Assembly: GCA_963971535.1 (NCBI GenBank)
Contig: OZ020586.1
Span: 77,900,412 to 77,964,411, forward strand
DNA from: Notolepis coatsorum
Taxonomy: Eukaryota > Chordata > Actinopteri > Aulopiformes > Paralepididae
Direction of reading: 5' to 3'
Length of the DNA stretch: 64,000 nucleotides
Numbering within the stretch: position 1 is the first letter of the stretch; the number at the start of each line of letters is the position of its first letter. A program made the position numbers and the translations under genes. Positions 21,790-33,236 of the stretch are shown one piece after another. The notes beneath the pieces are model-generated. The model had not been told where the DNA came from. It saw only the letters and a program-made list of their open reading frames with translations, and did not search any database.

Positions 21790-23235
21790 TGATGCAAAAC
21801 AGAATTATTCAGCAGTGTGTTGTGTGTGCGTGCGCGCTGCGGTGGCCAGGAGTGCGCAACAAGATGGTATACATACATTATGGTATATGAATAGTATATT
21901 CCACTATAGCAGTATATGGTGTGCTGTACATTTGAATCTGATCTAATTGTGCACACGGCCCTCTCATTATAATGAGCTGGTGTGTGGTGGTCAGTGATGC
22001 CACAGATTACGATTACTGATTACTGATTACTCCTTTAAAAAGTTACTTTACTGATTACTTGATTATCAGAGTAACTTAGTTACTTTGAAAGTAACTAGGT
22101 TACGAAGTCGTCGTCGTTCCCCCAACAGTTTTTTTTAAACGCTTTATTGAAAGTGCATAAATTGTTTTTAACTTGTTTCTCTGCACATAACGTAAATTGT
22201 TAAACTAGTGCTTCAGCTTCTGTACCATCAAGTATGGTAAAGCAACAGTCTATGATGCTCACAGCATTAGAGCAGCCAGCCAGTGGTTTTACAAAACCAG
22301 TGTATCACATCTAACAAATGCAGGCTGAACTATTCAATTATATCAACTGTAACTATTAAATTGTTTTTATAAATGTCTCTCTATAAACATACAATCAGTC
22401 TCTCTTTAACATGTAAATTAACTGTAAATCTGGCAAATAAGAGCTTTTGCTCTGCCACCATCAACCCTCCTGTACCTAGTCGAAGCGTCGGCTAGTGTTG
22501 TGATTCCAGATGCGTTCAATGCAATTGGATGTGCTGTTTTTAGCGGTAGACAGTATTTTGTTTCCTCCGCCGTGAAGTAGTGACTGAGGCTACGTTTAGA
22601 CAAGCGTTTTGGGGTGGAATTCTGAACAGAAACCGCAAAAGTCATCTTGCGGTTTCACTTTTAATTTTGCCAAGCGTTTTGGGGTGGAATTCTCCGACGA
22701 CGGAGCCCTGCTGTCACACGATTGGCGCATATGTCACATGACGTGCTGTGAAGACCCGCAGACTGTGGATGGGGAATGTGATTGGACCAAAGCAGAGTCA
22801 CTCACAGACAGAGGGACCAGTCACGCCGCGGGACACATTCTTGTATTTAACCCTTTCACTGCCAAATAAGAAAAACAGCTCAAAATGTATTTTTGACTGT
22901 CGAAAACGAAATAAAATACAGCATTCCGCCTGCATTATGAATTTATGATGAGATAGTAACGAAATAGTAATGCACAGCCACTTGGACAAGTAACTGCAAT
23001 CAGATTACTGGCTTTTAAAGATTAACGCGTTAGATTACTATTTTCGGGGAAAAGTAATCAGATTACAATAACGCGTTACTTAGTAACGCGTTACTGGCAT
23101 CACTGGTGGTGGTGACGTGAACGCGTATCTGCCATGCGATGATGCGATACTAGGCGAGTGTGTCCGACGTTCTGACTCCTCCCCCGGCTGCACTCGTCTA
23201 CTCTCGTCTATTTTCGAGGCGAGCCTCATGGCACA
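20780..23235 (+). repeat. Copy A of an unnamed inverted-duplicate segment
   Basis: Three blocks (about 20,780-21,130, 21,528-21,991, 23,106-23,235) match, in reverse complement and in collinear order, sequence at 32,230-32,395, 30,895-32,194 and 30,720-30,870. A LINE tail remnant (TTGATTGATTGATTGAAAAC, 21,528-21,563) lies at the matching place in both copies. Copy A is split by a hAT element at 21,992-23,105. No coding frame is convincing. Confidence 0.8.
21992..23105 (-). mobile_element. Second copy of the CAGTGATGCC hAT element, inverted, perfect target duplication
   Basis: CAGTGATGCC to GGCATCACTG with GTGGTGGT on both sides (21,984-21,991 and 23,106-23,113). Interior matches 5132-6638 in reverse orientation but lacks the microsatellites and the internal duplication. 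It instead has its own central piece, including a repeated CAAGCGTTTTGGGGTGGAAT (about 22,600 and 22,673). Confidence 0.95.
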
Positions 23236-23239
23236 TTTG

Positions 23240-25046
23240 GTAGGTAGTGCTTTTGCCTACTTCACAATCATAGGTTTGAATATTAGCTTAGGCCATGTTG
23301 TTATGCATGCCAAGTTGTGTGTTGGGTCCACTTCAGATTTATGATAACCTTTTAAGAATGTGGAGATGTCCCTGCCAGTGGTGCGTTATTGAAATCATCT
23401 GGGGTGACACCACGCGCGCTCCCGCGAATGTAATGTCCCCTCGTTTGAGCACAGACTACAGACAGTGCCTAATTGCCTCTACGAATGGAATGTAACACAT
23501 GTCTTCACAACAAGTTAGGTGTGAATGTATCTGAGAACGTATTTAACACACCTGACGACCGGCGCTATTGATATGCAAATAGCGAGTACTTATCATGGGG
23601 TGGCACGGAGTGCAACACCTTCCCATGAAGAACGCATGCCTGGTCCCTGCCCTTTCTCAACCTCAGTTTGATCTGTGGTGATGAGCGGCCAATTCTTGTG
23701 TGCAACAGAAATATTACTTGTCCTATTATTGTCCCTTATTTGAAGAGATTAATGCACAAGAGCTGTACTGGCCTAACAGAAATTATGTTTGTGCTTTCAA
23801 CCATCATTTGGCCATGTGACTGGTTCTCGGCAATGGAAATAATTTTTTTTTTTACAAATAGCTGAAAACACTGTCGACTGATTTCTTCTGCAGTTTATTA
23901 TTGCATTTACATGTTGAAATAACTATCGCTTAGATCAATAATACTTGTGTTACCTAAAAGCTGTAAATAGTTATGTAATGCCATTAGATTTGAAACGCAT
24001 TTTAGCATTACAACCCAATAACTGAACTATGTTTGTATTTGTTACACCTTATCCTCAGTATTTTGAGACACTGGGTAACACCATTAACCTCTTATCTAGG
24101 GACATCTATGGATCTCAGGTATGGACGAATCCATTATTGGAATACAGGTAGGTACAGAGCAAACGCTGTTGAAGTAACCCACTGGGCTATTCTTTGTTCT
24201 GATATAATCAGAACCTAATAAACTGCTCTGTGTTGTGTGAAACCCTTTAAAGCCCTGTGGTACTTTAAACAAACCAGGAAATGGTTTTACACTACGGCAA
24301 CAGAGAGACGGCGGTTTGAAGAAAAAGAGGTCCGAGCGGATTTGATCTGAAAGAATCCGGTTTTTAATGGGATTCAAAGCAATTACAAATCAACGATTTG
24401 AAGAATAGTGCAATGAATTATACCGGAAGCAATCGCTATGCCGAAGGGCAGTATAATTCAGTCTAAACGTTCAATATCTAAAAAGCTTGTATCTATAAGC
24501 ATCTCTCGTCTCGGTTTCTTCTTCTTCGATGGTGGTTGGAATGGTCGTCTCCGTGTATCGCCGGTCGGACGGTCCGCCTTCAGTGGAGGGAGTATGTAGA
24601 ATGGGTGTTGCTCGCTCAGTTGTTCGTGGGATTCTGAATATCTCGATCAGAACCACGTACTCTAAAGACTAGACTCCTCCCGCCAAACTTTACATCATGA
24701 GGGCGGGTCTTTCTGGGAGCCAGAGAGCTTCCGATTGGATAACCAGTGGTCGTGACCGTTTGTAGTCTACCGCCACGTTTGATTCGCTAACACTAGGTGA
24801 AACTAGGTGACTGCCTCTTTGAATAGACATGTTCCGGAAAGGCCTTTTAAGGGTATTTTTGCTGGAGGTAATGTTCTCCCCAAATTTACTTTTAACAGCT
24901 GCCTGTGGCAGTTTCTATTGGGGGACCAACTGTAACAGCTGCAGCTTGGCCGTTTCTGTTGTGAGAAGTAATAAACATGTGTTTTAGGGCCTGGTGTCGA
25001 CTTCCATTGTCTCAGCCAGCCCCAAACGTCAGGGTGGCTTGTATCT
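23240..25046. other. Unassigned non-coding stretch
   Basis: No frame above about 93 codons and none with a recognisable family. TGTAACAGCTGCAGC at about 24,932 with an AATAAA near 24,970 could be an LTR edge, but I found no partner. The stretch is otherwise unexplained. Confidence 0.4.
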
Positions 25047-25832
25047 GTGTTAAGCTACATACGTGACACTGCGAGAAGCTCAACTTTGATGTGGGCTTTG
25101 GTCACTATCTGTGTTAAGCTACATACGTGACACTGCGAGAAGCTCAACTTTGATGTGGGCTTTGGTCACTATCTGTGTTAAGATAAGCTACATACGTGAC
25201 ACTGCGAGAAGCTCAACTTTGATGTGGGCTTTGGTCACTATCTGTGTTAAGATAAGATAAGCTACATACGTGACACTGCGAGAAGCTCAACTTTGATGTG
25301 GGCTTTGGTCACTATCTGTGTTAAGATAAGCTACATACGTGACACTGCGAGAAGCTCAACTTTGATGTGGGCTTTGGTCACTATCTGTGTTAAGATAAGC
25401 TACATACGTGACACTGCGAGAAGCTCAACTTTGATGTGGGCTTTGGTCACTATCTGTGTTAAGATAAGCTACATACGTGACACTGCGAGAAGCTCAACTT
25501 TGATGTGGGCTTTGGTCACTATCTGTGTTAAGATAAGATAAGCTACATACGTGACACTGCGAGAAGCTCAACTTTGATGTGGGCTTTGGTCACTATCTGT
25601 GTTAAGATAAGCTACATACGTGACACTGCGAGAAGCTCAACTTTGATGTGGGCTTTGGTCACTATCTGTGTTAAGATAAGCTACATACGTGACACTGCGA
25701 GAAGCTCAACTTTGATGTGGGCTTTGGTCACTATCTGTGTTAAGATAAGCTACATACGTGACACTGCGAGAAGCTCAACTTTGATGTGGGCTTTGGTCAC
25801 TATCTGTGTTAAGATAAGCTACATACGTGCTT
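25047..25832. repeat. Minisatellite, 64/69/74-bp units, 11 copies
   Basis: Eleven copies of a unit containing CTACATACGTGACACTGCG, AGAAGCTCAACTTTGATG and GGTCACTATCTGTGTTAA. The unit comes in three lengths that differ by zero, one or two GATAA/AGATA pentamers at the junction (64, 69 and 74 bp). A degenerate partial copy (TTGGTCACTATCTGTGTTTA) lies at about 25,981. Open frames with a 23-residue repeat arise because 69 is divisible by three. Confidence 0.95.
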
Positions 25833-26439
25833 AAAGGGATTGGGTGACACTACGATAAGTTTCAACCCTGGTTAAATTATAACCTTCTCCTCCTCCTCCT
25901 CCACCTCCTCCTCCTCCTTCCCTCCTCCTCTCCAACCTCCTCCTCGCCCTCCGCTCTTTGTGAAGTCAGCAGTTAGGCGTTGGTCACTATCTGTGTTTAT
26001 CTCTATCAAGCTTTTCCAATGTTATACCTGCTCTGCCACTGCACAGCAGTTAGAGGCAGTTAGGCCTCTATTCCAAGCACTTTTGAATATATAAGTGCTA
26101 TTCAAATGTTCTAAATTCCATAGACACTGTCTTATACAGCTTATTGAGGCACTTGTCTTTCCGCCATCACAGCGTTTGTAATACCAGCGTCCTAAAGTTG
26201 GATTTGTCATTCCTTTTGATATTTGATTGTAATGTTACAACTTGTAACCCCTGGTGGTCACTATTTCCACATGTTTCAACTTGGGCGACAGCTAACTGTA
26301 AACAGTTTTTTTTTTTTTTTTGTTTCCAGCCAGTACAACTATGAGGGAGTCCCTACCTCCCTGTTGTATATCCAGACATGTAACACACTGACCATGTTTG
26401 AAATGGTTGTTTTTTTGTTTTGTTTTTTATTTCTTTTCC

Positions 26440-27088
26440 TTTGGCCGGCGCAATCTCATTAACGCGACGCATGACATCCAAGACGCAGTACTAATAAATG
26501 CTGTGGAACTCAGATCTATGGAATGTGAGGGGGAGGATGGTGCATTTCTCTCAGCGCAGGAGAAAGAAGATAACGAATATGCACCAGGGCCATACTTCCC
26601 ACTGCAGGGCCACGCTGTCCCTGGGCAACCACACCACCTAGGGGCCCCATCTCCACCGGCACACCAGCCACCATACCCATATGAACCCGCGGAGGATGAC
26701 GACAACCTAATCAGGTTCAGTCCCAAGTCCAACAGGAACCGCCTGCTCAACATCTCGCATGATATGGCAACACCACAGCAGGGCCGGTGCTACGGAAGCG
26801 GGGCCCAGGGATCAGTGGAGGCCCTGGGAGGGCAACTGGGACAGGAACTCCAGCTAAGCTCCCTGTGCGATAGCCCCGCCCTGCCACGAAGATAAGAACG
26901 CACCGCTGCTGGGATCCACAGGAACCCCTACCACGCACCCCAGTCGGCAATACAAGCCCTTTTGCATAAGTAGGACCTACCCCACCACGCCAACGACGGC
27001 CCCGGCCTGTACAAACAATGCCCGCTACGAATATCCTACCTCCCTACTCCCTGCACCTGGTATGCTGCTGTATTCAACTATGGGGAGA
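26440..27088 (+). CDS. Unassigned proline-rich ORF, possibly frameshifted
   Basis: The plus-strand frame from about 26,440 to 26,895 encodes an acidic then proline-, glycine- and glutamine-rich protein, with MECEGEDGAFL, HQPPYPYEPAEDDDNLIRF and SPKSNRNRLLNISHDM. A different frame then stays open from about 26,860 to 27,088 with STGTPTTHPSRQYKPF and TTPTTAPACTNNARYEYP, so one frameshift would join two coding-like pieces. A T-rich, pyrimidine-rich tract precedes it (26,400-26,440) and could be a splice acceptor region or a chance run. I do not recognise the family. Alternatives are the last exon of a host gene, or the 3' part of an LTR-element gene. Confidence 0.3.
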
Positions 27089-27090
27089 TG

Positions 27091-27336
27091 ACTGCTACTC
27101 TACTCAACGGCATCCAGCCTCCTTGCAACAGATATATATCGTTCTGTGTGTGAAGGAGTGGGAAGACACCTGACTGCTACTGTACTCAACGGCATCCAGC
27201 CTCCTTGCAACAGATATATATCGTTCTGTGTGTGAAGGAGTGGGAAGACACCTGACTGCTACTGTACTCAACGGCATCCAGCCTCCTTGCAACAGATATA
27301 TATCGTTCTGTGTGTGAAGGAGTGGGAAGACACCTG
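27091..27336 (+). repeat. Tandem triplication, 82-bp unit
   Basis: Three near-identical 82-bp units starting at 27,091, 27,173 and 27,255. Each contains CAACGGCATCCAGCCTCCTT and ATATATCGTTCTGTGTGTGA. The first unit differs by one base (CTACTCTACT instead of CTACTGTACT). Confidence 0.93.
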
Positions 27337-27339
27337 ACT

Positions 27340-29770
27340 GCTACTGAGGACGACAACAAGGGAAGCCAGTGTGCATATTAAAAAGTCAAATTTCTGATTT
27401 AGATATGGGTACATATTCAGAGTTTGAAAATACTACTTATATTAAGACTGCCATTTTATTTTATTTGTTCTTTGTTTCCTATTAACTGCTGTCGGCGCTT
27501 CGGGTCACTGAGAAGCGCTTTATAAGGCGCCAGCGACCAATCTGTCCCCGGCCTGGGACTCCTCCCCTTTTCAATTTGCACCTGAACTTACTTATTATGT
27601 TTTTGTTTTTTTTATTCTACCTAAGAATGCAACATTTTGCAATTACCTGCTTGGAATTATCGTGCTACTTTCTGCCAAGTGTGAAATTGTGATGTATTGA
27701 TGTTGATTAGGGAGGGGGTAGGCTCCCCGAACCTCTAGTCAACAACAGGCGGCAGTGGGCTCGCAAGAGTCTGGGCGCACGTTAAACACATACTATAGTG
27801 CTGGGGAGTTACTGAAGGCCCTCGTGCGTAACGAGGTATGCATTAACATACCACTGCGGTACCGCCTAGTCGGCCCAGGAAACGTCGCACGTAAGTTGGT
27901 GTGGGCACTGGGTGGTACGTGGGCGACAGTCCACACCTAGGAGCAGGGCGGTGCACCGGAGGGGGCACAGCTCCTGCCGTGAACAGGCAAGGCTGGCGAA
28001 AACGGTCAATATTTCCATGCCCAGAGCAAGTGGGGTGGGGACAAGACCGTCGGTTTCTAAACTGAGTGGCTGATAGGTACTACGGACAGTCAGCCGCTTG
28101 GGGTCCTGACTTGATGACGGACTATGAGGTCGCTATCGACTGGGTCGCCAGCCGGTTGGGAGAGCGTTATGACCCAGTTTATAGTCACAGAAACGCGGGA
28201 TGTGGGACCGTGAGTGACTGGACAACAGTGGTATAAATGCACCTGGCTCAATGTACAGTCAGGCCACAGTAACCTTACTAGCCGATACAGGGTTAGTAGG
28301 CGAGTTGTGCTTCTGTGATCAGTGTTTTTGAAAAGAAAATGCTGGGAAGCAGAGGGAGGAAGGGTGTCAGTTCAGAGGAATCTGGATTGTCTCTCCTAAG
28401 ATTGGAAAGGGACCCAGCCTTAAACTGCACCTGAAGGTGAGTGGAAGTGGAGACCTGCATCTCTGTTGGGGGAGAGGGGCCGGCGTCGGACAAGGCAGTC
28501 CTAAGAAAGGAGCTGGTTGTTGCGTCGTAGCGGACTGCCTAAACCTTACGGGGAGAGGTGCATCTAAGTAGGGGAAGGAGTGCATCCGAACGGGAGGAGG
28601 GTACTCTTAACTGGAAGGAGGTTAAAAGGGTCAAAGCGTGATTTGATGTTCTGCATGGTGTCTTGAGACTGTGGTTTAGTGATATTGATGGTTGAAATTA
28701 CCAGGATGTGCCAAAAATGGCACAAAGTGGGGAATGTGAAGTGTAATTTCAGAGTCTTAATCCTCTGGGGCCCCACAACAGGGTTGATCGGTAAAATCCA
28801 TGAAGTCATGTTATCCTTCTCTCAAAAACTGTTAAAACACTATATCCATTCATTATATTCAGAGCAGGCCAGATAACGCTTGCATCCAAGGCCGCAGCGA
28901 GCCCTCCGCAAGGGCCCATCCCATCCGACTCCCCAAATGACCATATAAAGCCAACCCAATCAGAGACAGAGGCGTCTCTATCTCACTGTGTTAAGCCATT
29001 ACAATATTGCTTTGTCTTCACTTTCACTCTGACAGACCTGTGAATATGCACTCTGACAGACTGAAAGTCCGTCCGTATGGGCGTACTGTATTATTTTCTT
29101 TTCCAATAAACCTGTATTGTATTCATTTAACGTGAGTATTCCGGCTGTCTCTTTCTGCTCCTGTTTTATTATTTCAGAATATCTAATTCGCAGTGTGACA
29201 CTGTTTTAGGCTGCTGGATGTCCGTGGAGAACCTGGTGGTTTGCACTCTGATTTAAGGCCAATCTCTTGTCTCTGTATTTCATTTAACCATCCCTAGAGA
29301 CGTCAGAAATCCACCACAGGCTATTAATCTATTGTATCTAAGTTTCGGCTTGGGGAGTTTGAGACAGAAGTCTGTTGTCAGTGTTTATGGTCAACAAGCC
29401 ACTATTGTCTCTGAATTTTGGCCTGAGGAAGTAAGCCAGTAGTCTGTTGTGTAAGAGTGTAGATAACGTATTCAGCCTATGTGCAAACTCAGCCTTTATA
29501 TCCCCAACCCTCCCCCTCTTGTAGGGGACTGGCAGCGATCTTCTGTGAGTTAGAAATGTATGATGAGTGCATTACCAAAGCTGCCAGGCTGCCGTCCGAT
29601 CCCAGAACAGTTTATTATACATTTTGCTTGTGAAAACTACCACACTGTCTACAACACAGGAGCAGAGTATAAACAGTACCCCCCCCCCCCATGTTGGTTT
29701 TGATAAAGGAACTCTTGTCTTGTCATGACGTGGACATAATAGTGTGTTCGAGATTGATTTCGGTTCGCTC
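27340..29770. other. Unassigned stretch, possible LTR-element remnant
   Basis: A purine-rich TTAGGGAGGGGGTAGG lies at about 27,707. A short open stretch reads DLMTDYEVAIDWVASRLGER and ends at about 28,238. GGTATAAATGC (28,233) is a TATA-like box and CCAATAAACC (29,103) a polyadenylation-like signal. Together these could be parts of an LTR element, but I found no matching second LTR, so I do not call one. Confidence 0.25.
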
Positions 29771-29779
29771 GCTAAAAAC

Positions 29780-30672
29780 AAAATTACAAACATCTCAGAA
29801 CAAACTGGTCGTAGACGACAGAGTACAGCAACTTGCAATGGGCCTGGTCTACAAGATACACTACACGACCAAGGTACCCATGTACATGTCAAAATACTTC
29901 CCAAAGGTCAGTGAATACCACGATCACAACACCAGAGGGAGCTCCACAAATCATGTTAAACCCAGATTCGGCTCAAACAAGGGACTAAACACGTTTCGCA
30001 ATTATGCCACATCAATGTGGAACGCCCTACCCAAAGCTGTAAAGGAATGTGAATCACTACCCACTTTCAAAACCACTCTCAAGGAACACCTACGGGAGAC
30101 TGCAATTCGAAACTGGCCCCTGTAAATGTCCTAACCCAACCCCCTCCAATGTACAGTAATTTACCTAGTATGGTTGTCAATATTCCAATGTACAGTTTTG
30201 CTTGTTTGTACAGTGTCCCCCCCCCCCCAACCCCCTCCAATGTAAATTACCTAGTATGGTTGTCAATATCCCAATGTACAGTTTTGCTTGTACAGTTGTA
30301 CAGTGTTCCCCACCAACCCCTCCCTACCCAACCCCCCCCCCCCACACAACTGCACCCAACCTCCTCCAATGTACAGTTTTTACGTCAAATGTATATACTC
30401 CCTTTTATGGACTCTTTTTGTATCACAAACAGTACTGTATTTGTAAATCTGGTATGTCATAAATGTATAGATGTAGCAGTACTGTCTATCTGTATGTCAT
30501 GTATGTCATATATGTCCTGATGAATTGAAAATGGGGGACCCTGATGTAAACAAGATGAAAGTATTTCTCTGGTCTGCATCCCCTTAACAATTGTGTGTAT
30601 TGAGCTGTACTGTATTGTACCCATTCTGCAATCTGTTAATAAAGTTTTCAATCAATTCAATCAATCAATCAA
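29780..30672 (+). mobile_element. TCAA-tailed LINE, 3' part (plus strand)
   Basis: Contains the C-terminal end of ORF2 (29,820-30,125) with MWNALPKAVKECESLPTFK and LKEHLRETAIRNW, then a 3' untranslated region with C-rich runs and partly duplicated TGTACAGTTTTGCTTGT blocks, and a TCAATCAATCAATC tail. Its left edge is fused to a TGTTCGAGATTGATTTCGGT string also present at 30,727, suggesting rearrangement. Confidence 0.85.
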
Positions 30673-31180
30673 GCTCCCGGCTCCCCCGAAGACCATGCTA
30701 TGGTTCGCACACTGCATAATAGGCGTGTTCGAGATTGATTTCGACTCGCCCTCGAAAATAGAAGAGAGTAGACGAGCCGGGGGAGGAGTCAGAACGTCGG
30801 ACACTTAAGATTTCACGAGAGCCTCTCGCCTAGTCTTGCACGGCAGATACACGTTCACGTGTCGTCAACACACACACACACACACACCTGTCCAGCTCAT
30901 TATAATGGCCGTGTGCAAAATTTGATTAGATTCAAATGTACAGCACACCATATACTGTCTGCTATAGTGGAATATACTATTCATATACCATAATGTTTAC
31001 CATCTTGTTGCGCGCTCCTGGCCACCGCAGCGCGCACGCACACACAACACACACACTGCTGAATAATTCTGTTTTGCATCAATACATATATATACTGTAT
31101 ATTGAGGCAAAACAGAATTATATATACAGTATATATTGAGGCAAAACAGACGATGTGTGTGTGTGTATAGTGTGTGTGTG

Positions 31181-31446
31181 TGTGACGGATCATACTGGGT
31201 CTGCGTTGTGTTTGATGTTAAATGAGAATGTCCCGAGGGGGAGTCGAACAGGGGGCTCCCACGTCCGCGGGCGACGACACAGGCCGCTGCACTAAGAAGT
31301 GAATTCACTCCTAACTACCGTACCTATGCGTCTGTTAACCCTGTTATGAGGAAGTGAGTTTAACTTACCAGCCCGCACTGCCACAGTCACTCGTCAACAC
31401 ACCTGTTTCCGTGACTGTGGACATACCCACGGGCTTCCCCGTTACA
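31181..31446 (-). repeat. TRIM-like element 3' LTR (minus-strand sense)
   Basis: 266 bp, TGTGACGG to CCGTTACA. Identical to the other copy except at about 31,261-31,264 (CACGTCC here) and in CACTCCT at about 31,306-31,312. Confidence 0.75.
31232..31300 (-). other. tRNA-like pol III box region inside the LTR (repeated at 31,550-31,618)
   Basis: On the minus strand TAGTGCAGCGG fits the A-box consensus and GTTCGACTCC fits the B-box, about 45 bases apart. Between them a CGTC/GACG stem closes a 7-base GCCCGCG loop, like an anticodon arm. The T-arm is not canonical, so this is a tRNA-derived relic rather than a tRNA gene. Confidence 0.6.
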
Positions 31447-31498
31447 CTCACCTCCCTAAACTCACGCCCCTCAGGACATCGGCGTCACTGGGCACCAC

Positions 31499-31764
31499 TG
31501 TGACGGATCATACTGGGTCTGCGTTGTGTTTGATGTTAAATGAGAATGTCCCGAGGGGGAGTCGAACAGGGGGCTCCCGCATCCGCGGGCGACGACACAG
31601 GCCGCTGCACTAAGAAGTGAATTCACTACTAACTACCGTACCTATGCGTCTGTTAACCCTGTTATGAGGAAGTGAGTTTAACTTACCAGCCCGCACTGCC
31701 ACAGTCACTCGTCAACACACCTGTTTCCGTGACTGTGGACATACCCACGGGCTTCCCCGTTACA
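31499..31764 (-). repeat. TRIM-like element 5' LTR (minus-strand sense)
   Basis: 266 bp, same termini, with CGCATCC and CACTACT at the variable sites. It lies next to the putative primer-binding site at 31,481-31,498. Confidence 0.75.
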
Positions 31765-31984
31765 TGTGCGGGATACAGATTGCCAGATTGCTTAGAGGAG
31801 GTACTGTACTGTACATAGAGCGGTAATGCTCAGATTGCTCATTGAGTCATGACTATAAATGCAAAACGTAATTGTCGTATTTATTATCATATGAGCATCA
31901 TATAATTATTTAATTCCGATGATAGAAACAGTCCGTCTGTAGAATCGACTTGAAGAAGCTCTTGGTACCCAAACTCCTGTATCC

Positions 31985-32100
<116 letters not shown>

Positions 32101-32142
32101 GATCTATCTGATAGAGGGGATAGATGGGTAGACGGGACCGTA

Positions 32143-32194
32143 CTGTATTGTTGTACCCATTTTGCAATATGTTAATAAAGTTTTCAATCAATCA
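32143..32194 (+). mobile_element. Short LINE tail remnant
   Basis: GTACCCATTTTGCAATATG then AATAAAGTTTTCAATCAATC, the TCAA-tailed LINE 3' end. It sits at the place that corresponds to 21,528-21,563 in copy A. Confidence 0.8.
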
Positions 32195-32679
32195 CTCTCT
32201 ACAACCGCACGTCTCAACCGTGCTTGGTCAAGGGGGAGGGGCTAGGCCCAATGTCAGCGCAGACGTACTTCGAGATACTTCCGTACTTTCCGCCAATCAG
32301 CGCGCGTCCTGTGGCTGGCGGAATTAGCCAGTGAGCGGATTCTCCGGGGATGCAGCTGGAGGCTACTCCAGCTGGATGCTCCTCGTTATGGGGTTGAATG
32401 GATGGTATGGTATGTTATTTATTTTAGACAACAAAACATATACAGATCATTACTCACATATTTGCTTTTGTCAAGGATAGGAACGAAAAAGGCGCAATGA
32501 CTTACTTACATCGTTGTCCTTGGATGTCAAGGATGCTTGAAAAACAACATATACAACTCATTACAGTAAATCATTCACAATTATCACCTTTGCATAGTAA
32601 TAATAATGGCACCGCACAACCCTTAATTAATATAAACAATGCACATTAAATACATGTTCATTCTAGCCTTGAGGATTGT

Positions 32680-32804
32680 ACAGTAGGTGGCGGTATGCGC
32701 CTTTTGTGGTTGCGATCTGCCATATGATTAAACCCATTGAAGAAGAAGAAGAAGAAGAAGAAGAAGAAGAAGAAGAAGAAGAAGAAGAAGAAGAAGAAGA
32801 AGAA
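32680..32804. repeat. Short interspersed repeat ending in (GAA)n
   Basis: CAGTAGGTGGCGGTATGCGC, then TGCGATCTGCCATATGATTA and a long GAA run. This resembles a widespread teleost repeat that ends in GAAGAA. The poly-Phe frame opposite is an artefact. The rest of 32,400-33,236 shows nothing recognisable. Confidence 0.6.
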
Positions 32805-33236
32805 CTTTCGTTTTCCCCGTAAGTAACAAGAATAGCGCACTTTTTACAAGAGTAACGTTTACATTTTCAAAACTTACTTATAACTTCCTGGTATGACTTA
32901 GTACATATAAAACATCTACGGGTTACTACTGGTACTTGTAGAAGAATAAAAAAGAAAGTGCTAGTATTAGTAAACTACTCCCTAATCCTGTTACGATTAT
33001 TAACAACCGTATAGAAATATGAAAGATAGAAGCCAGTTCAGAAGAACATAATTCTCCTCTCACCTGGAGTGCTATCTATCCATCCATTACATTAGTTATC
33101 ATGTTGGCTCTCAATTCGTTCCTACGTAGGCCTAATATAACACAATTTTGTTAGTAGACACGTTTGTTAGGATGTGGCCAAGCTGTGGAAAATTTGAAAA
33201 ATTGTCTGAGGCAGGTTGCCATCACCCGGTGGTGAA

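Larger units (their letters stand above)
31181..31764 (-). mobile_element. Miniature LTR element (TRIM-like), LTR 266 bp, internal 52 bp
   Basis: Two direct repeats of equal length (31,181-31,446 and 31,499-31,764) differ at three positions by my reading. Each starts TGTGACGG and ends CCGTTACA. Read on the minus strand, the 52-bp interior starts GTGGTGCCCAGTGACGCC, in the place of a primer-binding site. It ends TTTAGGGAGGTGAG, a purine-rich stretch, directly before the second repeat, in the place of a polypurine tract. TGTG occurs on both outer sides, but the left flank is a TG repeat, so this weakly supports a 4-bp duplication. No coding capacity. The alternative is a simple tandem duplication. 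Confidence 0.65.

Noticed and set aside
25293..25834. ORFs of 82 and 86 codons with a 23-residue repeat
   Set aside because: Artefact of the 69-bp minisatellite.
27720..29200. Complete LTR with TATA and polyadenylation signal
   Set aside because: The signals are about 870 bases apart and no second copy or target duplication was found in the window.
31232..31300. Genuine tRNA gene
   Set aside because: A- and B-boxes and an anticodon-like arm are present, but the T-arm and acceptor stem do not pair properly and the sequence is repeated within an LTR-like unit.
31181..31764. Simple tandem duplication only
   Set aside because: Not fully excluded. The terminal TG/CA symmetry and the primer-site and purine-tract positions in the 52-bp interior favour a TRIM, so it is reported with moderate confidence.
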